From assembly GCF_004834005.1 (NCBI RefSeq), contig NZ_STFF01000007.1, positions 124,001 through 188,000 of the forward strand: a stretch of 64,000 bases of DNA, written 5' to 3'. The notes beneath the pieces are model-generated. The model was not told where the DNA came from and made no database searches. It saw nothing but the letters and a program-made list of their open reading frames with translations. How positions within the stretch are numbered: the first letter of the stretch is position 1; each line of letters opens with the position of its first letter. Shown here piece by piece: positions 1-8,378 of the stretch. Source of the DNA: Niastella caeni (GTDB taxonomy: Bacteria; Bacteroidota; Bacteroidia; Chitinophagales; Chitinophagaceae). A program made the position numbers and the translations under genes.

Positions 1-10
1 CAAATACAAA

Positions 11-84
11 ACAGCTTAAAGCTATAAGTCGAAAGCTTAAAGCAAATACAATACGGCTGCACGCTTCACGCTGCAAGTAAATAC
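11..84. repeat. Dispersed repeat family A (AAGC/GCAAGC words ending in AAATACA)
   Basis: The stretch is made of reiterated words such as AAAGC, AAGC and CTGCACGC, closed by AAATAC(A). The same vocabulary recurs near 14157, 19820, 23183, 28985 and 33775. No reading frame is supported. Function unknown. Confidence 0.6.
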
Positions 85-107
85 TCAACTTCAACATTGG
101 AAATTGG

Positions 108-125
108 CTACCTGCCGGCAGGTAG
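108..125. repeat. Perfect 18-bp palindrome, CCTGCC/GGCAGG type
   Basis: CTACCTGCCGGCAGGTAG is its own reverse complement. It belongs to the same CCTGCC...GGCAGG class as the palindromes at 5381-5403 and 17495-17514. Confidence 0.7.
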
Positions 126-205
126 TTTCTATATTCGATATTCAATATTCAAGATTCTTCTGCCTTCCCTTTCTCATTTCTTATTTCTCATTCTTAATTT
201 TTCAT
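126..205. repeat. Dispersed repeat family B (ATTGAATATCGAAT plus GAAATGAGAAATG)
   Basis: On the minus strand this reads as purine-rich GAAATGAGAAAGG-type words followed by AATATTGAATATCGAAT. It lies directly downstream of the Nudix stop codon. Related copies are at 8086, 8485, 18115 and 18768, several of them also just after a gene in the sense orientation. Confidence 0.6.
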
Positions 206-211
206 TTCCTT

Positions 212-238
212 TCTCCCCCTTTAGGGGGCCGGGGGGTA
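212..238. repeat. GC-rich repeat family G overlapping the Nudix 3' end
   Basis: A CCCCC-TTTA-GGGGG hairpin core is followed by GGGGGCCGGGGGG. A related sequence lies inside the TPR-like gene at 24052-24086. Here it supplies the final Nudix codons (Tyr-Pro-Pro-Ala-Pro-stop). Confidence 0.5.
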
Positions 239-856
239 CCCACCTGCTTTCAACACATCAATAATAGCTGGAAACGTATTGGAAATATATTGCTGTAAAT
301 TATCCGGCGCCACCCATTCCAACCGGGTGATCTGTTCATTTTCCTGCGGCGTTAATGGGTGGGCTTTTGAAGCCGACAATAAATACCAGTGTGTTTCTTT
401 TAAAATATGATGGCCGCTTTCATCGTAAGTATGCCAGGTGGTGACCAGGTGTTTTTTCAGTAGCACTTCCTGTAAACCGGTTTCTTCCTGTATCTCCCGC
501 ACAGCACAGGTCTCCAGTGTTTCCCCCTCATCCAGTTTACCCTTTGGCAGGTCCCATTTACCGCGCCGGAAGATGAATAATAACTCATTGGCCTCGTTTA
601 CTACCAGTCCGCCCGCCGCTTTTACCAGTATGAACTTCTTCCAGAAAGCTTTTTTGAGCTCTTCTACATTATTATGAAGATAAATACCTGCGTGTACTTT
701 GTCAAGCCGCATTTCGTGGATCATTGATTTAATACCGCCAGGGGAAAATTCATCAATTAACACGGCATCATCATGATGAACATATGGTTCAATTTCGGGG
801 GTAATGGAATCTGTAAGGAAAAGTGGTTTGTCGTTAAAATATATCTTTGTGTGCAT
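221..856 (-). CDS. Nudix hydrolase (NTP pyrophosphohydrolase family)
   Basis: A 211-residue protein. The Nudix signature G-x5-E-x7-RE-U-xEE-x-G-U is complete at residues 106-128 (G106, E112, R120, E121, E124, E125, G127, L128), so Mg2+-dependent cleavage of a nucleoside-diphosphate-X bond is expected. The substrate cannot be read from the sequence. About 75 residues precede the Nudix fold with no motif I recognise. The ATG at 856 is 62 bp from the divergent pyrE start, so the two genes share a promoter region. The last five residues (YPPAP) come from a GC-rich repeat that overlaps the stop codon, so the native C-terminus may have been altered. A cytoplasmic house-cleaning role is inferred from the family. 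Confidence 0.88.
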   Translation of the reverse strand: MHTKIYFNDKPLFLTDSITPEIEPYVHHDDAVLIDEFSPGGIKSMIHEMRLDKVHAGIYLHNNVEELKKAFWKKFILVKAAGGLVVNEANELLFIFRRGKWDLPKGKLDEGETLETCAVREIQEETGLQEVLLKKHLVTTWHTYDESGHHILKETHWYLLSASKAHPLTPQENEQITRLEWVAPDNLQQYISNTFPAIIDVLKAGGYPPAP

Positions 857-918
857 AACTTATTTTCAGTTTTCAGGTAGCAAAGGTCAATTTCGCCGCA
901 AATAACTTAATCAACAAT

Positions 919-1554
919 ATGTCCTCTAACGAAAAGGCGGTAGCCGAAAAGTTATTACAAAGTAATGCTATTAAATTAAATCCCGCACAACCCTTTACCT
1001 GGGCGTCGGGTTGGAAGAGTCCTATTTATTGCGATAACCGGCGGGTATTATCGTTTCCTTTTATCCGTGATTTTATTAAATCAGAAATGTGCAATGTGGT
1101 GTTTCAGGAGTTCCCTGATGCCGAGTTGCTGGCCGGGGTAGCCACGGCAGGCATTGCCTGGGGCGCTATGGCCGCCGACCAGTTGAAATTGCCTTACATA
1201 TATGTTCGTCCCAAGCCCAAAGAACACGGGCTGGGTAACCAGATTGAAGGATATTATACTGCAGGGCAAAAAGTAGTGGTCATTGAAGACCTGATCTCAA
1301 CCGGTAAAAGCAGCCTGCAGGTGGTGGATGTAGTAAAGGCCGCCGGACTGGAAGTGATGGGAATGGTATCGATTTTTACCTATGGTTTTCCGGTTGCCGC
1401 CGAAGCTTTTGAGAAGGCAGGCGTTCCTTATATTTCTCTTACCAACTATGGAACGTTGATTGAACTGGCCGTTGAAAAGGGAATTGTTTCGCCCGATCAA
1501 CAGCAAATTTTAATGGATTGGCGCAAAGATCCGTCAACCTGGACGGGGCAATAA
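919..1554 (+). CDS. pyrE: Orotate phosphoribosyltransferase
   Basis: A 211-residue type I phosphoribosyltransferase that converts orotate plus PRPP to orotidine 5'-phosphate in de novo pyrimidine synthesis. The PRPP-binding loop VVVIEDLISTGKSS is at residues 119-132, with the acidic pair E123-D124. The N-terminal segment with TWASGWKSPIYCDNR (about residues 27-41) is the orotate-site region typical of PyrE, and length is normal for the family. The ATG at 919 gives a full-length protein. The gene ends at a strong bidirectional hairpin terminator shared with the convergent gene downstream. No other pyrimidine gene is nearby. Confidence 0.95.
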   Translation: MSSNEKAVAEKLLQSNAIKLNPAQPFTWASGWKSPIYCDNRRVLSFPFIRDFIKSEMCNVVFQEFPDAELLAGVATAGIAWGAMAADQLKLPYIYVRPKPKEHGLGNQIEGYYTAGQKVVVIEDLISTGKSSLQVVDVVKAAGLEVMGMVSIFTYGFPVAAEAFEKAGVPYISLTNYGTLIELAVEKGIVSPDQQQILMDWRKDPSTWTGQ

Positions 1555-1608
1555 CCGGCCGTGTGTTCACATATAGGAATTATTAGAATGTAATATTCGG
1601 ATATTAAT

Positions 1609-1644
1609 AAAAAAACCATCCGCCGTAAAGGGGATGGTTTTTTT
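1609..1644. terminator. Bidirectional rho-independent terminator
   Basis: CCATCC (1616-1621) pairs with GGATGG (1632-1637), flanked by seven A on the left and seven T on the right that extend the stem. It separates convergent pyrE (+) and the HMA-domain gene (-). Confidence 0.85.
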
Positions 1645-1668
1645 ATATGTGATTTTATTTAATAACTA

Positions 1669-2025
1669 CTACATGCCGCCGCCATCTTCAGGTTTTTTGC
1701 AGCATTTGGGAAGCTTTTTGTAAGCTTCGTCTTCTGCTTTTACATCGTCGGCATCATACCCCGCATTGGCTATGGCAGCCTTAATATTTTCTACATTGGT
1801 ACGCTCGGAAACGAAGGTAACTTTGGTAACATGTTTCTTGAAATCCACGACTGATTTTTGAACCCCATCTTCGCGTTTCAGGTGATCTTCAATGCGTTTT
1901 TTGCAACTTTCGCATTGAACGGTGGGGGTTTGAATGGTAACTGTTTGAACCCCTTTTTTGGCCTGAGCGGAGGCGAAGGTGGTAATTCCCATAACGGCAA
2001 TTGCCACTAAAAGTATTTTCTTCAT
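1669..2025 (-). CDS. Secreted heavy-metal-associated (HMA) domain protein
   Basis: A 118-residue protein with a cleavable signal peptide (about residues 1-20, ending ASA-Q) and one HMA ferredoxin-like fold. The metal site is CESC at residues 38-41, corresponding to the usual CxxC, followed by KKRIEDHLKREDGV as in MerP/CopZ-type domains. The tail carries an extra Cys-Cys pair (KCCKK) and ends in GGGM. A periplasmic role in binding copper or mercury-like soft metals is plausible. No metal ATPase or metalloregulator lies beside it, so partner and metal are unknown. Single-gene unit ending at the shared terminator. Confidence 0.82.
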   Translation of the reverse strand: MKKILLVAIAVMGITTFASAQAKKGVQTVTIQTPTVQCESCKKRIEDHLKREDGVQKSVVDFKKHVTKVTFVSERTNVENIKAAIANAGYDADDVKAEDEAYKKLPKCCKKPEDGGGM

Positions 2026-2806
2026 ACCACTTGTTTTCTCAAATGTAATTATTTCGGGGAATCATTTTCGTTAATTTTTTACCATCGGTTGGGGTGAAAA
2101 ATCAGGGCCTTGGTCTGCGAAAAATACGATCAACTTATTTATGATTTTGTCTCAGCTGTACCCGGACGGGGAGTTGAATTCAGCCAGCTTTAACCACGGT
2201 TTTCATTTTTCTATGTGCTCATTTTGTCAGACAAACTGGCATGGAAGTGAGAAATTGTTGCGGCCGTTTTTTGTGCGACCGGGTGGTTGTTGAAGGTAGA
2301 AAAGGGGTGAGGTCCGTAAGGGTTAGTACCCGGATCTTTGAGCAATCAACCCAAATTGGCTTCGCGAAAAATGCCCAACGAATGAAATTTTTTAACCGGA
2401 AATGGATGATCGCTTTCTGTACAGCCCGGCCTGGTGCCGACCATTTTTTGGGAAAACCGGTTGGTGTGATCACTCAAAATTGAAAAGTTTCCGTCGCCGG
2501 ATTTTTGATCTTCGGTTGTACTTTTTCCAAAAAAGGTCAATAAATGGGGTAGGATCCCAGTTGATTTTTTAATAGTAATCCCTCGATTTTTGAGGAGTCA
2601 GTGATGCCCGGTTTTCAATTTTGAAATGACCATTTTCACATCTTTTTATAAAATGGTTGCATCAGTCGAAAATTTTTTTGAAATTTTTTTTGACCGGTAA
2701 CCCATTCCACAAACTGGAAAACGCATGTGTTGAAAATTTTAGTGAGAGCAAATTTTCCCAAAAAAGGAAAATTAATTTTTACCATTTTACGCGTTCCCGA
2801 TTTTCA
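2026..2806. other. Gene-free spacer of about 780 bp
   Basis: Only short, overlapping, mutually exclusive open frames of 60-105 codons are present, none with a recognisable motif. The sequence is rich in A/T homopolymers (for example near 2670-2690) and in words such as TTTTCAATTTT. No RNA gene or clear terminator was seen. Confidence 0.5.
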
Positions 2807-3256
2807 TTAAAACCTGATTTTTTGCATGCCCTCGTACCGGATCGGGTAATTTATAAAAAGACCACCGCGACCAATTTTGGTGCTTCCATCCAATTTTATA
2901 AAGACGCTATCGGAGCCCGAAGAAAGGGTTTGCAACAACCCCATCGCCGTATTATTCATGTTAACTTTTAAAACCACGGGCAATAAAAAAGTGTCCTTTT
3001 GGGGAATTTCTATGGTGGAGTCGAGCGTCGTTTTTCCGAAAAAATTGTTGTTCACGTACACATCAACTGCTGCCCCTTTCATGGTAACCGGATACTTATT
3101 CGGGTTATAAAATTCTGCATCGGCCCCCACGGTCGACTCCTTCAATCCAAACTTCAGCACTTTAAAATTTTTCACGCCCAGGTAATTGAACCCGGTTGGC
3201 TTGGCGCACCCCACTGCTAAAAGGGGTAGGAGCATCCACCCGATCAGTTTTCGCAT
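2807..3256 (-). CDS. LEA14-like (LEA type 2) lipoprotein
   Basis: About 149 residues from the ATG at 3256. That start is chosen because it opens a lipoprotein signal (MRKLIGWMLLPLLAVGC, lipobox LAVGC, Cys17). An ATG at 3304 would add 16 residues before the signal. The mature part, with 'LKESTVGADAEFYNPNKYPVTMKGAAVD', resembles the immunoglobulin-like LEA14/WHy fold (asparagine-rich 'NPNKYPV' strand junction), common in Bacteroidota envelope lipoproteins. No enzymatic motif is visible. Likely anchored in the outer or inner membrane facing the periplasm. The gene stands alone. Function unknown beyond family. Confidence 0.7.
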   Translation of the reverse strand: MRKLIGWMLLPLLAVGCAKPTGFNYLGVKNFKVLKFGLKESTVGADAEFYNPNKYPVTMKGAAVDVYVNNNFFGKTTLDSTIEIPQKDTFLLPVVLKVNMNNTAMGLLQTLSSGSDSVFIKLDGSTKIGRGGLFINYPIRYEGMQKIRF

Positions 3257-3550
3257 GTCGATGATTTTTAGGCCACAATGTAACGGATAAATTTTTCCGG
3301 CCAAAAAAGGGATCGTATTTTAGAATTTTCTTTGCTAATAAGTTTAGATTTAGGGACGTTTAAATTGTAAAATTGGTGGTAAAATGACTGCCATTATTTT
3401 TAGTATAGTTTATTTAAAGTAAAATTTTAATTATCAGTTATTTTATGAGTTTTTAATGAAATTAAAGTTTTGAATTCTTGACCCATAAAATGATTGATTT
3501 TCGAGCTTTTTGAGCCAATCTTAAACAAAAAACGGGAAAAGTTAGTTGTT

Positions 3551-4174
3551 ATGAATTTATTAATTGAAAGTCAATATTTTCCACCTGTTACCTTATTTAA
3601 AAAGTCAATAGAATTTTCGAATATAAAATTTGACGTATATGAACCCTGGCGAAAAATGAGTTTTCGGAACCGGTGTGTAGTGGCTGGTTCAAATGGCATC
3701 ATCAATTTGAGCATTCCGATCCTGGAAGGCCGGGAGCAGAAAAAGTTGTTGAGGGAGGTGGCGATCGATAATCGCAAACCCTGGCAATCGCAACATTGGA
3801 AAACCATCACCTCCTGTTATAAGCGGTCGCCCTGGTTTGATTTCTTTGAACCCGAGTTAGACAGGTTGTATCGCCAGCCGGTTGAGTTGTTGAGTGAGTG
3901 GAACCGGACCTGTTTTGAGTGGGTGGTTGGGAAATTAGGACTGGCTATTCATGCGGATAATTTGCAATATGTTTCGGGTGGGAAAACCGATCCCGGGATG
4001 GTGGATTGGCGGAACAAACTGACGCCAAAATCTATTCAAACCGACTTCCCAAACCCGGTTCGTTACCACCAGGTTTTTGAAGATCGCATAGGGTTTATTC
4101 CTCATTTATCGGTTTTGGACCTGTTGTTTTGTGAGGGCAAAAATGCGCGCCGGATACTATTAAGTGGTGAGTGA
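3551..4174 (+). CDS. WbqC-family protein
   Basis: About 207 residues from the ATG at 3551. I prefer this start because MNLLIESQYFPPVTLFK matches the usual WbqC N-terminus; an upstream start at 3494 would add 19 unrelated residues. Family features seen are the early 'QYFPP' motif, 'YEPWRKMSFRNRC', 'NRKPWQSQHWKTITSCYKRSP' and the C-terminal 'YHQVFEDRIGFIPHLSVLDLLFCEG'. WbqC-like proteins are found in O-antigen and sugar-biosynthesis loci and are sometimes proposed to modify amino-sugars; the reaction is not established. No glycan genes are adjacent here. Confidence 0.8.
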   Translation: MNLLIESQYFPPVTLFKKSIEFSNIKFDVYEPWRKMSFRNRCVVAGSNGIINLSIPILEGREQKKLLREVAIDNRKPWQSQHWKTITSCYKRSPWFDFFEPELDRLYRQPVELLSEWNRTCFEWVVGKLGLAIHADNLQYVSGGKTDPGMVDWRNKLTPKSIQTDFPNPVRYHQVFEDRIGFIPHLSVLDLLFCEGKNARRILLSGE

Positions 4175-4609
4175 AATGAGCTTTTCAGGCGTATATTTCC
4201 CAATAATGGAAATGGGAAAATTTTCAATTTTCGGTTTTCAGGCTAACTTGCTATCGATCATTGGCTATCATTTCGGCGATTATTTTCACAATTTGTTTTA
4301 CTCTTTTAAAAATTTGTTGCAGCTACTTCAGATGTTTCGCTGTCTAGCAAAATATTACCTTTTATACGAACTGTTACTGGTTGATTGATAAAGAGGAAAT
4401 TGGGGAGGGAAATTGTACAATGAATATAGTTTTTACAGGAGCAGTCAATGGACAACCGGTTTAATTTGGTCAGTGTTTGAATGAATGAAGATTAAATAAA
4501 CCCTTCCAAAAATGATCTCAGGAGGGGCTACTTATAAAAGTTTTTGAGGCTAAGACACCTCGATCTATTTTGGTAATGTCTGCGTAACCAATACCAACTG
4601 CGAACAACA

Positions 4610-4637
4610 AATCCCGCCAAAGGCGGGATTTTGTTTT
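4610..4637 (+). terminator. Orphan hairpin terminator
   Basis: AATCCCGCC (4610-4618), loop AAA, GGCGGGATT (4622-4630), then TTGTTTTT. The 9-bp GC-rich stem with a T-run is typical of rho-independent termination. The nearest plus-strand gene ends about 435 bp upstream. Confidence 0.6.
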
Positions 4638-5380
4638 TAATACCGGTATCCCAAAAAGCCGCTGATAAGCAGGTTATTCCCTTCACCAATGACAATTTTT
4701 ATTCTGCCATCGAGTCAGAAAATTCCCTGAATTCACAGTTTCATTTTGCATTAGCATCGCTTTCCTGTTAGCGATATTTTTCGCATATGTTCCCGCGAAA
4801 CTTTTTAAAAAATATGGATAAGTATTCGCGCATATGGCTTGCATAGTAATTTTCCGTTCGTAGCTTTAGCCGGTGATTTTGTTGTCATTAATCCGTTCCG
4901 ATTGGAAACTGGAAGGTGATTTTCCAGCCAGTCACCTCCCAACCAACTTTATCCAATGCACATGACTCATTCCTACATATCCTGCCTTGTAAACGGGTTC
5001 GCAAAACGGACCCGTTGCAGGATGTTTTTGGGGTAGGGCGGTTTGCATTTTTTGCAAGACATGGCGCTTAAAATTTGCATGGTTCCGTAAAATTCAAATC
5101 GTTTTTTGAGGTCATTTCTTCCACGCTCACCCGTAATTCTTCTCCAATAATTTTCTTTAAACGACTCTATGCAGGTCTTAATAAAAGGGTAAAAAGGGCC
5201 CTTTAAATGTGCCCGATGTTTTAACGAAAGGGTTCTAAAAAACACCCGGTATCAAAATGAATTTGAGCAACTAAAATCGTGTATCTTATATTTTAATATA
5301 TGAATAAAACCCTATGAAAGGGTAGGCAGGCTGGCTGGTGTTTACGCGTGTAAATTAAAAGTTTTGTTGTTTGATAGCTG

Positions 5381-5403
5381 AACCTGCCCCCAGCGGGCAG
5401 GTT
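5381..5403. repeat. CCTGCC-type hairpin
   Basis: AACCTGCCC pairs with GGGCAGGTT across a 5-nt loop. Same palindrome class as 108-125 and 17495-17514. No T-run on either side. Confidence 0.5.
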
Positions 5404-5543
5404 GCCATATGGTTGATCGATGAATAATTTGCGTTATGAGTATTCGCAGTAAACCTGAATGAATATATGCACCAGTCATCTGGCTACAAACCATCTAACC
5501 ATGAAAAGAGGAGGGATCGGATTTTTGGGTCGGCCCTGGTATC

Positions 5544-7418
5544 TTAGATTACAACGATCTTCTTTTTTCGGGTGGGTGTAGTGGTACACTCCTTTTTCTT
5601 TTCCCGTTCCAAATTCTTCAGCAGCTCGTGTTGTTGAATACGGTCCATCAGGATCTGTTGTTGGGCTTGTTTCAGTCTTTCCTGTTGCAGGGTGCGTTCT
5701 CTTTGGTGGGCGCCTAACCTAACCACAAAAGCTTGCTGCACCTGTTGTATTTGCTCCTGGGCTTCCTCCAGGGCATTTTCGGTTTCTTCATTCACCTTTT
5801 TCCAGTCAACCTGTTGCAAAGCCTTTTCTATTTCCTGCTGAATTTGTTCCATATTAATTTTCATTCCCTGCTGTTTTAACGATAATTCCAGCTTTTTCCA
5901 GTTCACCTTTTGCAATGCCTGCATCGACTTTTCCATGGCTTCTTTCGCCTTGATGTCGGTAATGGTCATCACATATTTCTTGGGCAGGGAAGTATCTTCT
6001 ACCGCCTGAAAATAGAAGCTGGTGCCCGGTACATACGGGAATACCTGCTGCGGCATCGGAGGCTGGGAAGCCGGATTATTTTCAGGTAAGGAATAATCAT
6101 CTGCCATTTCCACATTATTTACAAAACCCGCCAGTTGTTCAGGCAACGCTTCGAATTGATTGGAGAGCGCTGCCAGTTTTACGTCGGTGGTGAGCTCAAT
6201 GAGCTGCTCCAGCTTTTCAAATGGATCTTTCTGTTCAGGACAAGGTGTGCAGGTCCCTTCTGCTGATTTTTCATCAGCCGTTACAGCGATAAAAGCAACC
6301 GGGGCTTTTTCCCTGTTATCGGGTATAGATGGCGTACTAAAGCTGGTTTGTACGGTTTCAATAGCCGCAGTGGGAGTGCTTACTGCGTCCAGCTTTTTTA
6401 TGATCAAATTATCCCGCGTGCGCGCGGGATTGTACCAGCCAATAAAAGCAATGAGCAGGGCCGAAAGCAGGTAGGCAATCAGTTTTTGATTAAACGGATT
6501 GTATACCGGTTCCTTGCCCAAAATGCGCTTTACCCGGTTCAATAAAAAGTGTTTGTCTTTACCGGTTGCTGCCAGTGCCAGTGCGCTGGAATCAGTGCGG
6601 TTTTGCTCAAGCGTAAGCAATGCACGGGCATAACTGTGCGGTTCATAGCAAAACTGCAATACCAGGTCATCGCAACAATTTTCCCGCTCTTTGCGAATGA
6701 TGCCGGTTAACAGGCGAACGAACGGGTTGAAGAACAAGATCACATCCACACAGGCAATGAGCAGGTTGATCAGGTAGTCGTTGCGGCGAATATGGTTCAG
6801 CTCATGCAGAATGATGGCCTCAGCCTGTTTAATGGAAAGGTGATTGACGGCCGCGATCGGTAATAAAATAACCGGTTTAAAAATGCCCAGGGTCACCGGG
6901 GTATCAACCAGGGATGACAGCCAGATCTGCACTTTCTTTTTTATACCTATGTGTTGTACGGCCTGTTGCAAGAAGATCCTCCATTCAGGATTTGCTTTTT
7001 GCAAACCGATGGTAAACAATTGTTGTGTATGGCGGTATTGAAAATAAAATCGAATAAAAAGGAACGCGGCTGCCAGCATATAAGCTATTGATAAGAAGGG
7101 CAGGGCCGGTTCAAACCAGTGTGTAATAATGCCCGGCCATGAGGTTGTGTAAACCGGGGTGTTGTCTGATACATATAAAGTTATTACCTGCTGACCATTG
7201 GCTGCTTTATACAGGTTAATGATCAGGGTGATCAAAAACCAAAGCGAACCGCCCGCCAGGGATAATAAGGCAATTGCGTGTCGTTGACGGGATAGCAACT
7301 TTTTTCCATTCATGGTAAGCGCCACATAAACCAACCACAACAATGCCATTTGCCATAAGCTGTTCAGTAATGCCCATCCCAATGCTTTTAGAAAAGCTGA
7401 TTGGTACAACAGATTCAT
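5544..7418 (-). CDS. BlaR1/MecR1-like M56 sensor metallopeptidase
   Basis: A 624-residue inner-membrane protein. Predicted helices lie at about 8-35, 46-70, 104-126 and 310-330. The gluzincin motif HELNH (205-209) faces the cytoplasm in known BlaR1 proteins, and the downstream 'RKERENCCDD' (about 242-251) supplies the third zinc ligand region. The family senses an extracellular ligand and cleaves the BlaI-type repressor. Instead of a penicillin-binding sensor domain, the C-terminal part (about 390-624) is a low-complexity, Gln/Glu-rich region likely to form coiled coil, as in many Bacteroidota M56 proteins. So the signal is probably not a beta-lactam. Downstream of and co-directional with its BlaI-like partner, 166 bp apart. 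Confidence 0.88.
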   Translation of the reverse strand: MNLLYQSAFLKALGWALLNSLWQMALLWLVYVALTMNGKKLLSRQRHAIALLSLAGGSLWFLITLIINLYKAANGQQVITLYVSDNTPVYTTSWPGIITHWFEPALPFLSIAYMLAAAFLFIRFYFQYRHTQQLFTIGLQKANPEWRIFLQQAVQHIGIKKKVQIWLSSLVDTPVTLGIFKPVILLPIAAVNHLSIKQAEAIILHELNHIRRNDYLINLLIACVDVILFFNPFVRLLTGIIRKERENCCDDLVLQFCYEPHSYARALLTLEQNRTDSSALALAATGKDKHFLLNRVKRILGKEPVYNPFNQKLIAYLLSALLIAFIGWYNPARTRDNLIIKKLDAVSTPTAAIETVQTSFSTPSIPDNREKAPVAFIAVTADEKSAEGTCTPCPEQKDPFEKLEQLIELTTDVKLAALSNQFEALPEQLAGFVNNVEMADDYSLPENNPASQPPMPQQVFPYVPGTSFYFQAVEDTSLPKKYVMTITDIKAKEAMEKSMQALQKVNWKKLELSLKQQGMKINMEQIQQEIEKALQQVDWKKVNEETENALEEAQEQIQQVQQAFVVRLGAHQRERTLQQERLKQAQQQILMDRIQQHELLKNLEREKKKECTTTPTRKKKIVVI

Positions 7419-7584
7419 CTGAATTTTTTGTTTTTTTGCCTGAGGGCCGACTAAAAAGGCGAAAGGCCTCCATTTAGATGGTCGGATTGCCAGTTTGTTT
7501 GATTGTTATAGCCATAGTACTCCGGCAATCGAACCCTCTAACCATCAAACAATCAAAAATTTTTTAGTTAGCCCCGGAATCCTA

Positions 7585-7968
7585 TTATTGTTTCTTCAGG
7601 TTGTCCAGCATTTTTTGAATTTCTTCCAGCTCCTCTGCCGATGCTTTGTGGTTGCCCAGGGCCTGCATTACCAACTCTCCCGGCGAACCGCCAAATACGG
7701 TATCGATCATCTTGTTCAAAAGATGCTTTTGGGTTTTTTCTTTACTTACTGCGGCCTGGTAAATGTGCGTTTTGATAGAATCATCGCGTTTTACCAGTCC
7801 TTTTTCGTGCATGATCTGCATGAGTTTAAGGGTAGTGGTGTACCCGGCTTCCTTTGTCACCAGCAATTCTTCATGTACTTCGCGTACACTGGCATTGCCT
7901 TTTTTCCATAAGATCTGCAGGATCTCCAACTCGCTTTCTGTGGGTTTTATAGTTTTAGTGGTAGCCAT
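7585..7968 (-). CDS. BlaI/MecI/CopY-family transcriptional repressor
   Basis: A 127-residue winged-helix repressor. The N-terminal 'KPTESELEILQILWKKGNASVREVHEEL' (about 7-35) is the family DNA-binding start, followed by 'YTTTLKLMQIMHEKGLVKR' and a helical dimerisation tail. It presumably represses its own operon with the M56 protease gene and is inactivated by proteolysis. Two operator-like palindromes lie 26-82 bp upstream of its ATG, which supports autoregulation. Start ATG at 7968 is the only one that preserves the N-terminal fold. Confidence 0.92.
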   Translation of the reverse strand: MATTKTIKPTESELEILQILWKKGNASVREVHEELLVTKEAGYTTTLKLMQIMHEKGLVKRDDSIKTHIYQAAVSKEKTQKHLLNKMIDTVFGGSPGELVMQALGNHKASAEELEEIQKMLDNLKKQ

Positions 7969-7993
7969 ATTAGAACAACATTTGCCTTAAAAA

Positions 7994-8009
7994 TACGACA
8001 AATTTCGTA
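7994..8009 (-). promoter_or_regulatory. Putative BlaI-type operator, proximal
   Basis: TACGACAAATTTCGTA carries TACGA/TCGTA arms. It sits 25 bp before the repressor start codon and matches the second site at 8035-8050 in its ACGA-N6-TCGT frame. Confidence 0.55.
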
Positions 8010-8034
8010 AGGTATTGTTAATACAATTTAAATA

Positions 8035-8050
8035 CACGAAAATTTTCGTG
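8035..8050 (-). promoter_or_regulatory. Putative BlaI-type operator, distal
   Basis: CACGAAAATTTTCGTG is a perfect 16-bp palindrome. Centre-to-centre distance to the proximal site is 41 bp, about four helical turns, as expected for cooperative dimers on one face. Confidence 0.6.
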
Positions 8051-8085
8051 GAAGTTAATATCGATGGATGGTTGTGGGGGAGGAT

Positions 8086-8170
8086 GATTGAATATTGAAT
8101 ATTGAATATTGAACCGAAGAATGCTGACGTGGAGAGAAACAAAAAATGAAAAATAAGGAACAGAGAAATG
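8086..8170. repeat. Dispersed repeat family B copy
   Basis: Begins with TTGAATATTGAATATTGAA and ends with GAAATGAAAAAG-type words, all on the plus strand. It lies between two minus-strand genes. The surrounding 7969-8499 gap has no gene. Confidence 0.6.
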
Positions 8171-8238
8171 AAAAAGGCTAGCATGTTCGTTAATTCGATT
8201 GATTTGCAATGCTTTGTGAATAGGCGTAATTAAATCTC

Positions 8239-8337
8239 ACCTTTTCCTTACCTTTCTATACCCCCTGTCTTACTTCTCCCTTATACCTCCTCTATACCTG
8301 ACTTACCTATTGTTTACCGGTTAGGTAAGGAAAAGGT
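8239..8337. repeat. 15-bp perfect inverted repeat
   Basis: ACCTTTTCCTTACCT (8239-8253) is exactly complementary to AGGTAAGGAAAAGGT (8323-8337), separated by 69 nt. The left half is pyrimidine-rich and the right half purine-rich throughout. Confidence 0.65.
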
Positions 8338-8378
8338 AAAGAAGAAGTAAGGCAGCTATAGGGAAAATATAAGCACCA

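Larger units (their letters stand above)
4175..5543. other. Gene-poor region of about 1.37 kb
   Basis: No convincing gene. A 90-codon minus-strand frame at 4973-5245 (basic, with a CKKC motif) and a 74-codon plus-strand frame at 4164-4388 have no recognisable domain. The region holds a strong hairpin terminator (4610-4637) that belongs to no obvious gene, an inverted repeat AAGGTGA/TCACCT near 4913-4937, and a CCTGCC-type hairpin (5381-5403). Confidence 0.45.

Noticed and set aside
2219..2540. Three overlapping short frames in the 2.0-2.8 kb spacer
   Set aside because: They are on both strands, overlap each other and have no recognisable composition or motif.
4973..5245. 90-codon minus-strand frame with a CKKC motif
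   Set aside because: No signal, domain or neighbour supports it and the region looks non-coding. I cannot exclude a small protein, but the evidence is too weak.
5544..7418. Assignment of the M56 protein as a true beta-lactam sensor (BlaR1)
   Set aside because: The penicillin-binding sensor domain is absent and replaced by a Gln/Glu-rich region, so only the family-level call is kept.
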